64,000 bases of DNA, from the NCBI RefSeq assembly GCF_024199795.1, contig NZ_JANADK010000001.1:1612001-1676000 (forward strand). The letters are read 5' to 3'. Below the pieces are notes generated by a model. It ran no database searches and was not told where the DNA came from. It saw only the letters and a list, made by a program, of their open reading frames with translations. Origin of the DNA: Bradyrhizobium sp. CCGB01 (GTDB taxonomy: Bacteria > Pseudomonadota > Alphaproteobacteria > Rhizobiales > Xanthobacteraceae). Of the stretch, positions 50,044 to 60,145 are shown in pieces. Made by a program: the position numbers and the translations under genes. Each line of letters begins with the position of its first letter. Position 1 is the stretch's first letter.

Positions 50044-50890
50044 TGCAAACAATTACGACGGTCGCCGAACTCCGTGCCGCTCTTGCAAAAGCGCGTGACC
50101 AACGTGTCGGCTTTGTGCCGACAATGGGCTACCTGCACGACGGCCACCTGGCATTGGTCGAGGCGAGTCGTGCACAATCCGACGTCACGGTCGTAAGTAT
50201 CTTTGTCAACCCCACTCAATTCGGGCCAACCGAGGACCTCAGCACGTATCCGCGCGACTTTTTGCGCGATGAAAAGCTGTGTCGCGATGCCGGTGTTGCG
50301 ATCGTCTTCGCTCCAGAGGCACAAGAGGTCTATCCGGCTCAGTATGACACCTTCGTCGAAGCCGGCGAACTCGCAAAATCATTGTGCGGGGCGTTCAGAC
50401 CTGGACACTTTCGCGGCGTCGCAACCGTCGTCTGCAAGCTGATCAACATGGTGCAGCCGGATATCGCATTCTTCGGACAGAAGGATTTCCAGCAATTCGC
50501 GGTCGTGCGTCGGATGGCAATTGACCTCAATCTCCCCATCGAGATCGTCACAGTGCCCACGGTTCGGGAGCCGGACGGGCTCGCCATGAGTAGCCGCAAT
50601 CGCTATCTCACTACGAAGAGCGCCAGCGGGCTCTTGCGATCAGTCGCGGTCTGTTCGCGGCGGAGGCCGAACTGCGCGCAGGCGAGCGCGAATGCGAGAA
50701 GCTTATCGCAATGGCCCGGCGGCATTTGGATGAAATCGACCGGCTGCAGTACCTCGAACTCGTTGATGCCGAAACGCTTGAGCCGGCATCGAATCCCTTA
50801 ACCCATCCAGCTGCTCTATGCGCCGCGGCTTACGTTGGCTCCACGCGGCTCATTGACAACGTCATCCTGAAGCCGCAAGTGAGCGACTAG
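50044..50890 (+). pseudogene. panC: Pantothenate synthetase with one frameshift
   Basis: From the ATG at 50044 the frame gives FVPTMGYLHDGHLALVE (the HIGH-like motif), SIFVNPTQFGPTEDL, FRPGHFRGVATVV, FFGQKDFQQFAVVRR and the KMSKS-like region SSRNRYL. Near 50613 a single base is missing; corrected, the protein continues EERQRALAISRGLFAAEAEL and LQYLELVDAETLEP, to a TAG at 50888. About 282 codons, a normal length. Uncorrected, the product keeps the whole N-terminal catalytic domain but has a nonsense tail ending at 50801. It joins pantoate and beta-alanine using ATP. Confidence 0.88.
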
Positions 50891-51953
50891 TACCAGCGAT
50901 CGGGCTCGACTGACGACATCGGAGCTCGACCACTTTGCGCCGCAAAACGGCCCAACCGCGGCGCGCGATGCTCACTGAGCATGAATGCGGCGTCACAATA
51001 TCAACCAGATGGTGACATGGGCGGCCAATGGGGGGATGCTGTTCTCCGCCCGTTGATGGTGCGTGCCGACTGTTTTAACCAGCTATGAACGGCTGAAGGT
51101 CCTCCGCGTCATGCTTTCCAATCGGCCGGTCTTGTCGGACAGTAGTTTTGAGTGATACATTTCGACGCGGCAATATTGCCTTTCCGTCCTTACCCGGTTT
51201 TCCGGCGGGCGAACTTGATCCGCCGTGTCGCCCATTCCTGAGGAGTCCAAAGCGCCCACTTCGGAAGGAAGCCACAAACGCGACGTTCCAGCCGGTCCTC
51301 AGTGATAGAATTGCTCGAAATGGAAACCGGATGGACGGCGAAGACGACGCGCCACGGCGGTGTTGACACATCATCTCGATCGGTTTTGTTCGAAATCCGT
51401 CGAAAATTAGCGAATGAGCGCAGGATTTGGGCTTAGGTTCGCTGCCGATTGCACTAATCGAGATTGAATTGCGCGTATAGTCAGCAGCCTCGGCGACGCC
51501 CTCCAACGGAGATGTTGCATCGTCAAATCGGTGCACATGAAACGTACGCGACCGGCGTCCGGACGGGTAGGACTCGGCGCTGGCCGATTCGCGTGTGGCC
51601 CGAGGCTGTGCCGAGGAAAATGCTGAGGGAGGGGCAATCCTCCAAACGCCGTCAGGAGGCGAGAATGCGCAATGGCTTCCAAAGTGCGGAGCGCGGGTCA
51701 GCAAGTTGCTGTGCGATCTGCGGTGGAGTGGTTCGGTCTGATCCGCTACTACTGCTGGCGAACGGCTCTTTGTTCGAAGAAATGCGTCGACCGTTTGAGG
51801 ATCCGGCGGGAGGCCGATCATAAATGGTTTAGCTGGTTGCGAGCGGCCTAGCTCCTGGCATGGAGTGCCACAGGGCTCCGATTGCTATCGATGCTGTCAC
51901 TTAAACCGTACGCCGCGAGCCTTCCTCAGGGACGAAATGAGGCCATAAGCATG
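50891..51953. other. Gene-poor stretch
   Basis: A 248-codon minus frame (51075-51821) exists but its composition is rich in Arg, Ser and Pro and it lacks motifs; I regard it as chance. Nothing else seen. Confidence 0.45.
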
Positions 51954-52136
51954 TTAGCGCGAGACGATCCTTAAATTTCCATCGAGAAAAGCCTGGACTG
52001 AGCGAGCGATGTGGCCCCAAGATCGGCACGACCCGTCGATCGCATCCTGCGGTGGCGCGCTGATCGGTTCGAATAAGCCGTCCCCGAACGCGCGGAACTC
52101 TCTGGCGCTTCCACATTTCGTACAACTGATCTTCAT
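51954..52136 (-). CDS. Small cysteine-containing protein (60 aa)
   Basis: The ATG at 52136 follows a good ribosome site (GGGAG five bases ahead). The product starts MKISCTKCGSAREF with a CxxC knuckle and has one more Cys in GSCRSW, so it may bind a metal. No membrane segment. No family recognised; the isolated position within gene-poor DNA lowers certainty. Confidence 0.4.
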   Translation of the reverse strand: MKISCTKCGSAREFRAFGDGLFEPISAPPQDAIDGSCRSWGHIARSVQAFLDGNLRIVSR

Positions 52137-52671
52137 GTCGCTCCCGCCACGATAGCCCTACAAAATCGCGCCCAACCATCGGACTGCGCTCGCTGGCGTG
52201 AGAGCTGCGGCGATCTTGCATTCGAATAAGCGTCTGTTTGAGCGCTCATCATACTCGTTGCGTACGACGGCCCGGCATGAACATTGCAACTATTTTCACG
52301 GGAGCTTGCCGGCTTCGAGTGGGAACGTGCATGCCAGGACAGATGGCAGCGTCGTTTCATTGAGTCGTATGGCAGTGCCTTCGAAAGAAAAGTCTCGAGT
52401 GATAGGCTGGCGCGTTTCCTGCAATTTGGCTGCCCCTCACCCATTGGTCGCTCCGTTGGGCCGGGTGGAGCGACGACTCCTTACCGAGAGGAGCCGGTTA
52501 CGCGAAACATTGGCATCTCCGCGACCGCTCCGAATGGGCGCGGTTGCTGTACGGCGGCAAGGAGCTTTGCTCGTTGCCTTACTGATCAAGGTTCTTGCTC
52601 GCTGATACAGCGCGCTGCTGTGTAATTCGATATATCTACCAAATCCGGGCAATTATCAATTTGAGAGATCG
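52137..52671. other. No supported gene
   Basis: Conflicting plus-strand frames only; nothing with motifs or a ribosome site. Confidence 0.4.
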
Positions 52672-52872
52672 ATGTCGCATTCAGTTGAGTTGATCGTCAA
52701 CGGCTATGTCAGGCTAAATGATCGTGGCGCACTGGAGCGCCTTCTTGCGCATCGGCGGGAGCTGCTGACGCGACTAAAGAACGTCACCGGTGTCGATCCG
52801 AGACAAGCCATTGCGCAAATATGCCAAGAAATCGCAGTTATCGAAGCCGGACTTGCGACGATCGCGCAGTAG
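52672..52872 (+). CDS. Small helical/coiled-coil protein (66 aa)
   Basis: GAGAG precedes the ATG. The product is almost all helix: LERLLAHRRELLTRLKN, a short DPRQ turn, then AIAQICQEIAVIEAGLA, so two antiparallel helices are likely. The minus-strand protein at 53338-53177 has the same plan (leucine/arginine helix, short turn, second helix ending in an acidic/hydrophobic repeat). They may be diverged copies. Function unknown. Confidence 0.55.
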   Translation: MSHSVELIVNGYVRLNDRGALERLLAHRRELLTRLKNVTGVDPRQAIAQICQEIAVIEAGLATIAQ

Positions 52873-53176
52873 CTAGCGCAACCACTGATTTCGCCTTGTG
52901 GACCCGGACGGGGCAATGTCGGGTACGTGGAGCCTAGCCACCCTGAATACGACCGCAATCAGGCCTATCATTAAGCTTTTTGTCGTCGCTGCAAGACAAA
53001 TCTGGAACCGCCATAGCGGTCCACTTCAGTCGAACGCTATGTCAGCGAGGGTGGACAACAGATCATCGTTTGGACGAGTCGATTGCGATGAGATTAGACG
53101 GAGAGGTTCTAAAGTCAGCCTTTGCTGTAAGGGCAGAAGCTCCACATTAGATCGCGCCGAGCTTGGTCTCGCGATC

Positions 53177-53338
53177 TCACTCGCGCGGATTCTTAGGTCG
53201 ATCGAGAAAGTCAAGTGCAGTGCTTATTTGCTCGAGCTGATGCTCGATCTTCTCACGTTGCTCGATGTCTATGGCCGAAGCAAGTTGCTCGAGGAGCTTT
53301 TGCTTTCGGTCGAGAAGATTTCTTATGACCGTCGACAT
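53177..53338 (-). CDS. Small helical/coiled-coil protein (53 aa)
   Basis: The ATG at 53338 has a strong ribosome site (GGAGG, five bases ahead), which decides against the longer frame opening at 53443. The sequence NLLDRKQKLLEQLASAI, turn EQREK, IEHQLEQISTALDFLD forms a two-helix hairpin like the product of 52672-52872. It ends PKNPRE. Possibly an adaptor or antitoxin-sized protein; no evidence for either. Confidence 0.55.
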   Translation of the reverse strand: MSTVIRNLLDRKQKLLEQLASAIDIEQREKIEHQLEQISTALDFLDRPKNPRE

Positions 53339-53581
53339 CTGACCTCCGTTACTGATGCCACTCATGCCTAGGTTGTAGGCTGTTCTCACCTTGTGCAGCG
53401 CCTCTGCCTGCCGCGACAGGCCGGTCGCAATGCCTAGAGACAATCACGTCGATGGCCCAGACAGCACTCGGACGCGCGGCTGCTGCAACAAGCAAAAGCG
53501 GCGGTCCGCAGTGCATAGAGGATCGGCCTCATCATCCATAATTGATTTGATTGTGCGTGACCCCGTTTATGCGAGATGACG

Positions 53582-54620
53582 CTATCTGCCTAAGGAGGGT
53601 GGTGGCGTCTCCTTTGTGCGCGTTGGCAGTATCGGATATTCGATCTTGGGTAGACGCCCGCTCAGTGATTTGAGAAACGCAACAATATCGTCGTTCTCCT
53701 CCTCGCTGAGCTTTGTGCCGAGCTGGACCTCACTCATGATTCTTACGGCTTCCTTGAGAGTCCAAACCTGACCTGAATGGAAGTAGGGAGCCCGCAAGGC
53801 AACGTTGCGCAAGGGGGCGACGCGGAACACGTATTCGTCGCTGGCAGTCTTGGTGACTGCGAATCGTCCCTTGTCGACAGCAGGAAGCAGTTTGCTATCA
53901 GGCTTTTCGACCACACCAAACGGGAAGTAATCTTATCCGCCAATATTGAGTCCGTTATGACAGGAGGCGCATCCTTTGTTTATGAACAGCGTCAATCCCG
54001 CCTTTTGCTGATCATCCAGAGCGTTGGCATCGCCATTCAGGTACTGATCGAACGGAGCCCCCGGCGTAGTGAGAGTGGCTTCAAACGCTTCAATCGCTTT
54101 CGCGAAATTGTCGAAGGTGACCGGTGGTGTATCATTTGGGAATGCCTGCCTGAACTTTCCGACATAATCTTCCATCGAGTTCAACGTGCTTGTCACGCGA
54201 TCCGGAGTCGCATTCATTTCGACGCTCGCCTGAACGGGTCCCTTGGCTTGGGCCTTGAGATCCGGCGCGCGTCCGTCCCAGAACTGCGCGACATTAAACA
54301 CTGAATTGTAGACGGTTGGCGCCCGACGCGCCCCCTTTTGCCAGGCATGACCAATGGACGTTGGACCGGCGTCGACGCCGCCGGTGCCAAGGTTGTGGCA
54401 CGTATTGCAGCTAATGATCCCACTTGCCGAAAGGCGTGGGTCGAAAAACAGCATCTTCCCGAGCTCGGCTTTCTCAATGGTGACAGGATTGTCCTTAATC
54501 GTAGGGATAGCAAAGGGAATCGGTTTGAAAATTTGTCTGGCTTCCGTCATCAATTCGTCATTCAATAGCATGGAATGAGGCGAGCGCTAGAACTGTAGCA
54601 ATGGAGACCTTGCGCATCAT
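53582..54620 (-). pseudogene. Di-haem cytochrome c peroxidase / MauG-like, with nonsense codon
   Basis: The signal peptide (MMRKVSIATVLALASF) starts at 54620 but is one frame off from the mature part, which opens at 54571 (MTEARQIFKPIPFAIP). The two haem sites are CNTCH and CASCH. MLFFDPRLSASG, WDGRAPDLKAQAKGP and KAIEAFEATLTTPGAPFD are all typical. After CHNGLNIGG a TAA interrupts the otherwise continuous frame, which goes on YFPFGVVEKPDS, then RVAPLRNVALRAPYFHSG to 53582. One shift and one C-to-T-like change are the only lesions. The intact enzyme reduces peroxide in the periplasm. Confidence 0.85.
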
Positions 54621-55189
54621 ATGAGACTTCCGCCTCGTTCGCCCCACTACCGAACAAGAGTTCTTTTTAGGGCACTTACTACAGGTCGCCTGCAGCTATG
54701 CAGAAACTGAGCCAACCCCTCGCCTGAATCACTGCCGTGTTTCCCTTTCGACGTCGGCTTCGCGACACGTTCGCAGCAAGCCGACGCTGGTAAATTCAGC
54801 GCGGCACGAGGCATATTCGTTATGCCGCCCTTCTTCCGGCGCACCTCTAACGGCACGTCAATTGCAAGCCGTGACATCGCAGGCACCTGTCCCGCGAGTT
54901 CAGATGCAGCTCGTTCAGTTGGATCCAAGTCGATGTCACAGACGCTGCGCCATTGATGTGGTCCCAAAGCGCCGCCGAGGCTGTCACCGGCGCGCTGTCG
55001 CTCGCGTGTCGCAAGAGAAGTTGCTTGAAATATTAGCTATCCTGCGCGTCGTCACAAGAAAACTTAAGGTTCCGGAGAGTTGGGCACGGATCATCTGATG
55101 CGCCCGCAATCGCGACGTGCGCGCCGAGGGAGCAGGGGCGGCGAGCGCCGCCGGACCGCTGCACTGCTCCGCAACCACAGGTGAAGCTC
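54621..55189. other. No supported gene
   Basis: Short frames only; the last part may belong to the upstream end of the decayed RND gene. Confidence 0.4.
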
Positions 55190-55938
55190 AGCTACCAGAT
55201 CGCACCAGCAACAACGCGATGGTACCGCTGGACGGTAGCCCACCTCGACACTATAGCCGCTCCGCAGGCGCTCAACCATTTTCAGCGGATCAACGCCGCG
55301 ACCATTTCCGGCGTTGTGATGGGCGATGCGCTGGCGACCTTGAAGGCGCTCGCCAACTCCCTTCCGGCGGGCTACTCGACTGATTTCGCAGGCGCCTCCC
55401 GCCAAACCCGAACAGGAGTCGGGCGGCTTCATCACTATGTTCCTGTTCGCCTTGATCATCATCTACCTTTCGCTTCCCGCGCTGTTCAACAGCCTCGACC
55501 CAATCGTCATCCTCATATCGGTGCCGATGTCGCTCGCCTGCGCACTGATGTTCATCGGCTTCGGTATCGGCGGCGCCAGCCTCAATATCTACGGCCAGGT
55601 CGGGCTCGCAACCTCAGTGGTCTCGTCAGAGAACACGGGATTCTCATGGTGGAGGTCGCGAACGAACTGCGCGTCGAGGGGAGGAGCTGCACGAAGGCCA
55701 TCATCGAGGCGGCGACGATCAGGTAGCGGCCCATTCTCATGACCACAACGGCCATCGTCCTGGGCGTGCTGCCGCTAGTCACGGCGGGGGGTGCCGGCGC
55801 GGTATACCGCTACAATATGGGCTTGTGATTGCCACCGGCCTCTCGGTCGGAACGCGCTTCTCCCTGTTCGTTGTGCCGGTCGCCTACGCGCTCATCGCCC
55901 GTCGCGGGCGGGAGGACGCACTGGAGGCGTCAAATTGA
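55190..55938 (+). pseudogene. RND efflux pump inner-membrane protein, C-terminal relic
   Basis: Pieces in alternating frames spell the C-terminal third of an AcrB-type transporter: LNHFQRINAATISGVVMGDALATL, FITMFLFALIIIYLSLPAL, DPIVILISVPMSLACAL, LNIYGQVGLAT, then HGILMVEVANELR and, near 55730, LRPILMTTTAIVLGVLPL. The end reads VVPVAYALIARRGR. Frame changes lie near 55410, 55640, 55720 and 55810. The first two thirds are absent. It once powered drug or metabolite export. Confidence 0.7.
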
Positions 55939-56228
55939 AGCGCACTGATTGGTGATTGCGTCGGCGAAATGCTGAGGACGCGTTAGAGGGTTCAGCTCGG
56001 CAGATCGATGGCCGCACGATAGAGGAGGCGTACCTTCATGTGAGTAAGATTTCGGCCTCAAGCCGATTGCGAAAATCGCTCCTGTTGCTTGATCTCGCAA
56101 ATCAAGGTCGAGCGCCGAAGGCCCATATATTTCGGATAACACTCTCGGATAGATGACTGGCGAAGAGCGGGTGCCAAAACGCTCCGCATTCAAGCAAAGT
56201 TTTACCGTGCGTGCGAGGTCCTGTGAAT

Positions 56229-57138
56229 TCAAGCCATGCGGGACGCCTCCTGTAAAATGATCTCCCGCATCCAGATGCACTCCGGATCATTGTTGCGAAT
56301 GAGCCGGCCATTGCACAGCCACTGCAAAGGCGGGCAGCGGAATTGGAAGATCAACGATCCGCGGCCGCATCATCGCTGCGAAATGTTGCGCTAGCCGTGA
56401 GTGCATCGTCGCGATCGCGCCGCTCGGTCCCCAGCAGCAGGGGCGGGATGAATCTGAAGCTCGGCACTGCAAACTCGATACGCCGCTTGTAACATGCTCG
56501 AGCAGGAGCCATGCCTTTGATCGAAGGCTTACCCGTTCGTCCGAACTGCGCAACAACGTGTTCCATCGATATGTACCGCTCGAAGGTGGGCTTGCGTGAA
56601 CGCTGTTTGTTCGTGCAACAGCTCACGCACACCAGCATCTCGTCAAACAGCATTGCCTTGGGGGTGTGCGTTTGACATGTACGTTTCCGAAAGATCAGGA
56701 AATCCACCTCGCCGCGCCGTAGCGGCTCGCTCGGTTGGTCGTCAAACGAAATCAGCTCGAACGTGATGCCGGGGGCCTCGCGAGCAACACGCGCGATCAC
56801 CTTCCCGAAGAACGCCAACGAGTAAATCAGACAGCACGATCCGGAAGCGGCGGTCCGATTTGCCCGGGTCGAATGTGTCACTCGCCGCAATAGAGAGCTG
56901 GATGCGGAGCAGCGCTTCGGGGGCCAGGGCGGGAGCGCTTCGGCAAGCAGCGTCGGAACCAGTTCGCGGCCCAGCATCGTAAAGAGCTCGTCGCGGAAAT
57001 AGGTACGCAGTGTGGTGACGGACGCTCTCATGGCCGGCTGGCTTAACGGATGCTGCGCGCCGCCGCTGTGAGGCTGCGCTTGGTCATCAGCGCGTCGAGC
57101 GCGCCGAGAAGAGTCGGATCGAGGCCTTTGAAACGCAT
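56229..57138 (-). pseudogene. nodD: NodD, LysR-type activator of nodulation genes, inactivated
   Basis: The ATG at 57138 starts [20 protein letters not shown], then [10 protein letters not shown]; this is the characteristic NodD N-terminus. A small deletion and shift follow at the recognition helix (LSQPAM reappears near 57045). LRTYFRDELFTMLGRELVPT continues in another frame. Further shifts lie near 56950 and 56830. The effector domain is recognisable: RRGEVDFLIFRK, PKAMLFDEMLVCVSC, FERYISMEHV. The C-terminal end reads AVQWPAHSQQ, stop, then in another frame DPECIWMREIILQEASRMA with a TGA at 56229. At least four lesions, so it cannot work. A functional nodD presumably lies elsewhere. It is the strongest marker of a symbiotic region here. 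Confidence 0.85.
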
Positions 57139-57237
57139 GTCGCACCAACACCGCGGATATGCTTCATAAAGACAATGGAGTGTTCCTACGCCTCGGACCG
57201 TCACAAGCTAGAGAAAACTCAGGAAAGACACTCTGGC

Positions 57238-57480
<243 letters not shown>

Positions 57481-57998
57481 CCGACATTCTCTACGATTTG
57501 AAGGTCGCCACTCGTCGGCACAGATCTCGTGACGTGTCCGGGAAGAAAGGCGCAAGGGCGATCTGTGACGCGCTATCTTCAAGGCTTCAGTATCGTCGTC
57601 AGGCCGAAGCCGTCAGAGTTTCAGAAACTTGCGGAACGCCGAGCTCGTCGGCGAGAGAACGCACACAATCCGCAACAAGGTGCCGCGGCGCAAGATCCAA
57701 AGGCGCCAAAAGATATTCTGTACCTGGCCTCGATGTTGCCTATTGCACACTTCTTTTGCTCAGAGGAACGGAAAATCGTAAAAAGTGGCCGGCGTACTAG
57801 GAGTCGGCGTGTGCCGCATGACCCAATGAGCGTGTGGTCCAGAAAGAAGTTTTGGCATACCAGATGATCACCACCCGCAGAACAGACAATCCGCAGCTTA
57901 GCAGCTTTACCGAGTAGAAAGACGGCGCATGGCGTTCAATCTGCGCTAATTATCGCCATGTGGTACGGACTTACACTGATTAGCTGGGAATCAGATTA
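57481..57998. other. No supported gene
   Basis: Decayed continuation of the monooxygenase relic and spacer; no motif recovered. Confidence 0.4.
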
Positions 57999-58271
57999 AT
58001 GAAGAGCGTTCGCAATGCTGCGATGGTCGGAACTTTCGTGACAGTCGTCGCCGCACAAATCACCTGGAAATTTGCAAATAGCTATCTCGCCTGCGTCCTC
58101 GCGCTTGTCGTTTCATTCAGTGTCGGCTGTTGCGTCGAGCGCGTCTTCATCAAACGTACGCATCGCGAGATGAATCGCCTTCACGGTCCCGACTGGCGTG
58201 CTTTAGACGGTGGCCCCACTGGTGTCGCCGCTCCTCCGATGGAGTCTCCTATGGAGTTCGTCATCGGCTGA
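57999..58271 (+). CDS. Small membrane protein (90 aa)
   Basis: The start at 57999 leads into two hydrophobic segments (AAMVGTFVTVVAAQI, then YLACVLALVVSFSVGCCV) and a polar C-terminal half. The second segment and the following ERVFIKR resemble helix 2 and the loop of branched-chain amino acid permeases, so it could be a permease fragment; the tail does not fit. I keep it as an unassigned membrane protein. Confidence 0.4.
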   Translation: MKSVRNAAMVGTFVTVVAAQITWKFANSYLACVLALVVSFSVGCCVERVFIKRTHREMNRLHGPDWRALDGGPTGVAAPPMESPMEFVIG

Positions 58272-58551
58272 GAAAAACGGTCGTCTCTTCATCACGTTCG
58301 TAACAACGGTACCAAGTCATTCAGCATTATGTTCATCGACGAAGGCGCAGATGTAGTGCGCCGACTTCAACCGTGTCGCTCAAAATGCGTTCTTGTACGC
58401 GAGTGACGATACAGGGTGATGCCCCGCAAAAGTACAAGGTTCGGCCGTCAGAATGTACGACATGGCTGTGATCCAGAGAGTTTTATCTTAAGAGCTACCC
58501 TGCGCGGTTAACGTAGACATTCGTGGAATGGATAGGCGGATAAAGTGAAAC
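58272..58551. other. Spacer without a gene
   Basis: Nothing seen beyond short random frames. Confidence 0.4.
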
Positions 58552-58738
58552 ATGCTTAGGAACGGGTCTCGGCGATGGAGCAAGGAAGAAAGACGGCGCC
58601 TGCTCGAGTTCGCCTCAAATAACGAGATACCGAAGCGAATTGCGCGCCTTCTGGGGAGAAGCAAAAGACTGTCGTTCCGCGGCTCAAGCATTTGCGATCG
58701 TGCTCCCAAAACTTAAGTCGACCTCTCAATTGATGTGA
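58552..58738 (+). pseudogene. Small SANT/Myb-like helix-turn-helix protein, frameshifted
   Basis: From the ATG at 58552: RRWSKEERRRLLEFASN, then EIPKRIARLLGRS. This is the RWSxEE opening and second helix of short DNA-binding-like proteins that are abundant in Bradyrhizobium. A shift in a run of A near 58668 replaces the third helix; corrected, it reads KKTVVPRLKHLRSCSQN. Read without correction it ends at 58716 after 54 codons. Confidence 0.5.
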
Positions 58739-59249
58739 CAAAGCGCGAGATCGAAGCCCCGCGCTGAATAGCGTTTCGAGAGAACCCCAAGACTTGGCGG
58801 CGAGACACAGTTAGGGACGCGAAGCCGCTGCCCGTCGGTCCAACGGCGAAGACAATTCAATAGCCGAAGCCTAAACTAGGCCCATTCCGATGAAAATTGC
58901 TCGGAGAGCGCGCTAATCGAGCGGTTTCGCTGGTGCTGCTGGTGACGATGTGTTGCCGTACCCTGGGTGACGAAGGCGGGCTTTAGTTGGAAAGTTCAGC
59001 GAGAGCCGCAGGAGCATCGACGAACGCCGAACGCATTGAGGAATTAGCGTCTCCATAGGAAGTCGCGGTCAACGACTATCAGCGATGCGGCATCGCATAT
59101 CTCGTTCCAAGGCGTCTTGATTTGGCGAGCGATGAGGTCGAGAGCGTCATTCTTATTGAGCAGAAGCAACGGAGCCGCTTCAACGCAAACGGTTATCTGA
59201 CTCGTGCGGCGATAGCCAACAATATGCATCGCCTGCGTTGTTTCTCCTA
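58739..59249. other. No supported gene
   Basis: Mixed short frames; possibly the far end of the HipA relic beyond 59180. Confidence 0.4.
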
Positions 59250-60145
59250 GTCCTGGTTTGTGGACAGATATCGTAGGCTGGCGTCAGCATAAGTTTTTCC
59301 GTTCCAGAGCGCCGCGTGGTTGCTGGCATGATCGGCTGTGTTGCTCCAAAGGATGGTGAACACCATCCGGCCGTACAACTCGCGTAGAGTGACCTGCGTG
59401 AAGTGAACCGGTGCCGAATGAGGGTGGCGAGATCTTCATAGCTTGCGTAGCGGGCCATCATTTCGTCGAACCTAAGCAGGAGCAGTGCTGACACCATGGC
59501 GTGGCGCTCCCATGCGCCATTGGCCTTTTGCCGATCGAAGCGCTCGATCAGCAGTACATCCTTGCCAGCGGCGCGCTCAAGGCTGACCAAAGCAGCGCAA
59601 GCCCCGCTTCGGTGGGCAGTCGCATGGTTACGAACTCGGCCTTTACCACCTTGTAGAGGTCGTTTTGTGAGGAGAACTTGGCGATGTACTTCGTGCTGTT
59701 TGAGGTAATCATCGCCTTGGGCCGGGCGCCGCCGATCGAGCTTCCATGTATGAGCGCGCGATCCAGGTCCTGCGTCAGTGGCATCCCTTCCGACGAGGTC
59801 GGTCGTGGCCTGAAGCTCTTCGAGTGAGGCCGCTGAAGCTTCCCGCGAGACAAACGTTCGAGCTAAATTCGAGCAAGTAGGTAAGTTCATCAATCTCCGC
59901 CGCATCAATATCCTTGCCGCTCTTTCCGAACCTGCGACTGATGATGACGCGGTGCCCCAGGCATCAGGGGCGGCGTCGCGGATGCAATTGGACATCATCA
60001 GTCCCCGCGTCAGTGGAATGGTGATCTCGCGCGCAACAACGCGGATCTTAGAGCGCAATCTGCCTTTGTGCTGACCTAAGAGGACCGCCGCTTCGCTCGC
60101 GAAGCGCGTCAAGGTAAGTTGATCTATAACAGGACCGCAATTCAT
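59250..60145 (-). pseudogene. HipA-family serine/threonine kinase (toxin-like), frameshifted
   Basis: The N-terminal piece gives IRDAAPDAWG, the hallmark of HipA N-terminal domains. After a shift near 59750, IHGSSIGGARPKAMITSNST matches the family's GGAxPK nucleotide-binding segment and KYIAKFSSQNDLYKVVKAEFVTM follows. The frame returns near 59600 with AAGKDVLLIERFDRQ, whose RFDR is conserved, and later LTPAYDICP (the D-x-C/L-P segment). At least three shifts. HipA kinases pair with a HipB repressor; the region upstream (60256-60400) has an HTH-like scrap but no intact hipB. Confidence 0.75.

Noticed and set aside
51075..51821. A 248-codon open frame on the minus strand
   Set aside because: Composition is rich in Ser, Arg and Pro, motifs are absent and the frame overlaps several others; it looks like chance openness in GC-rich DNA.
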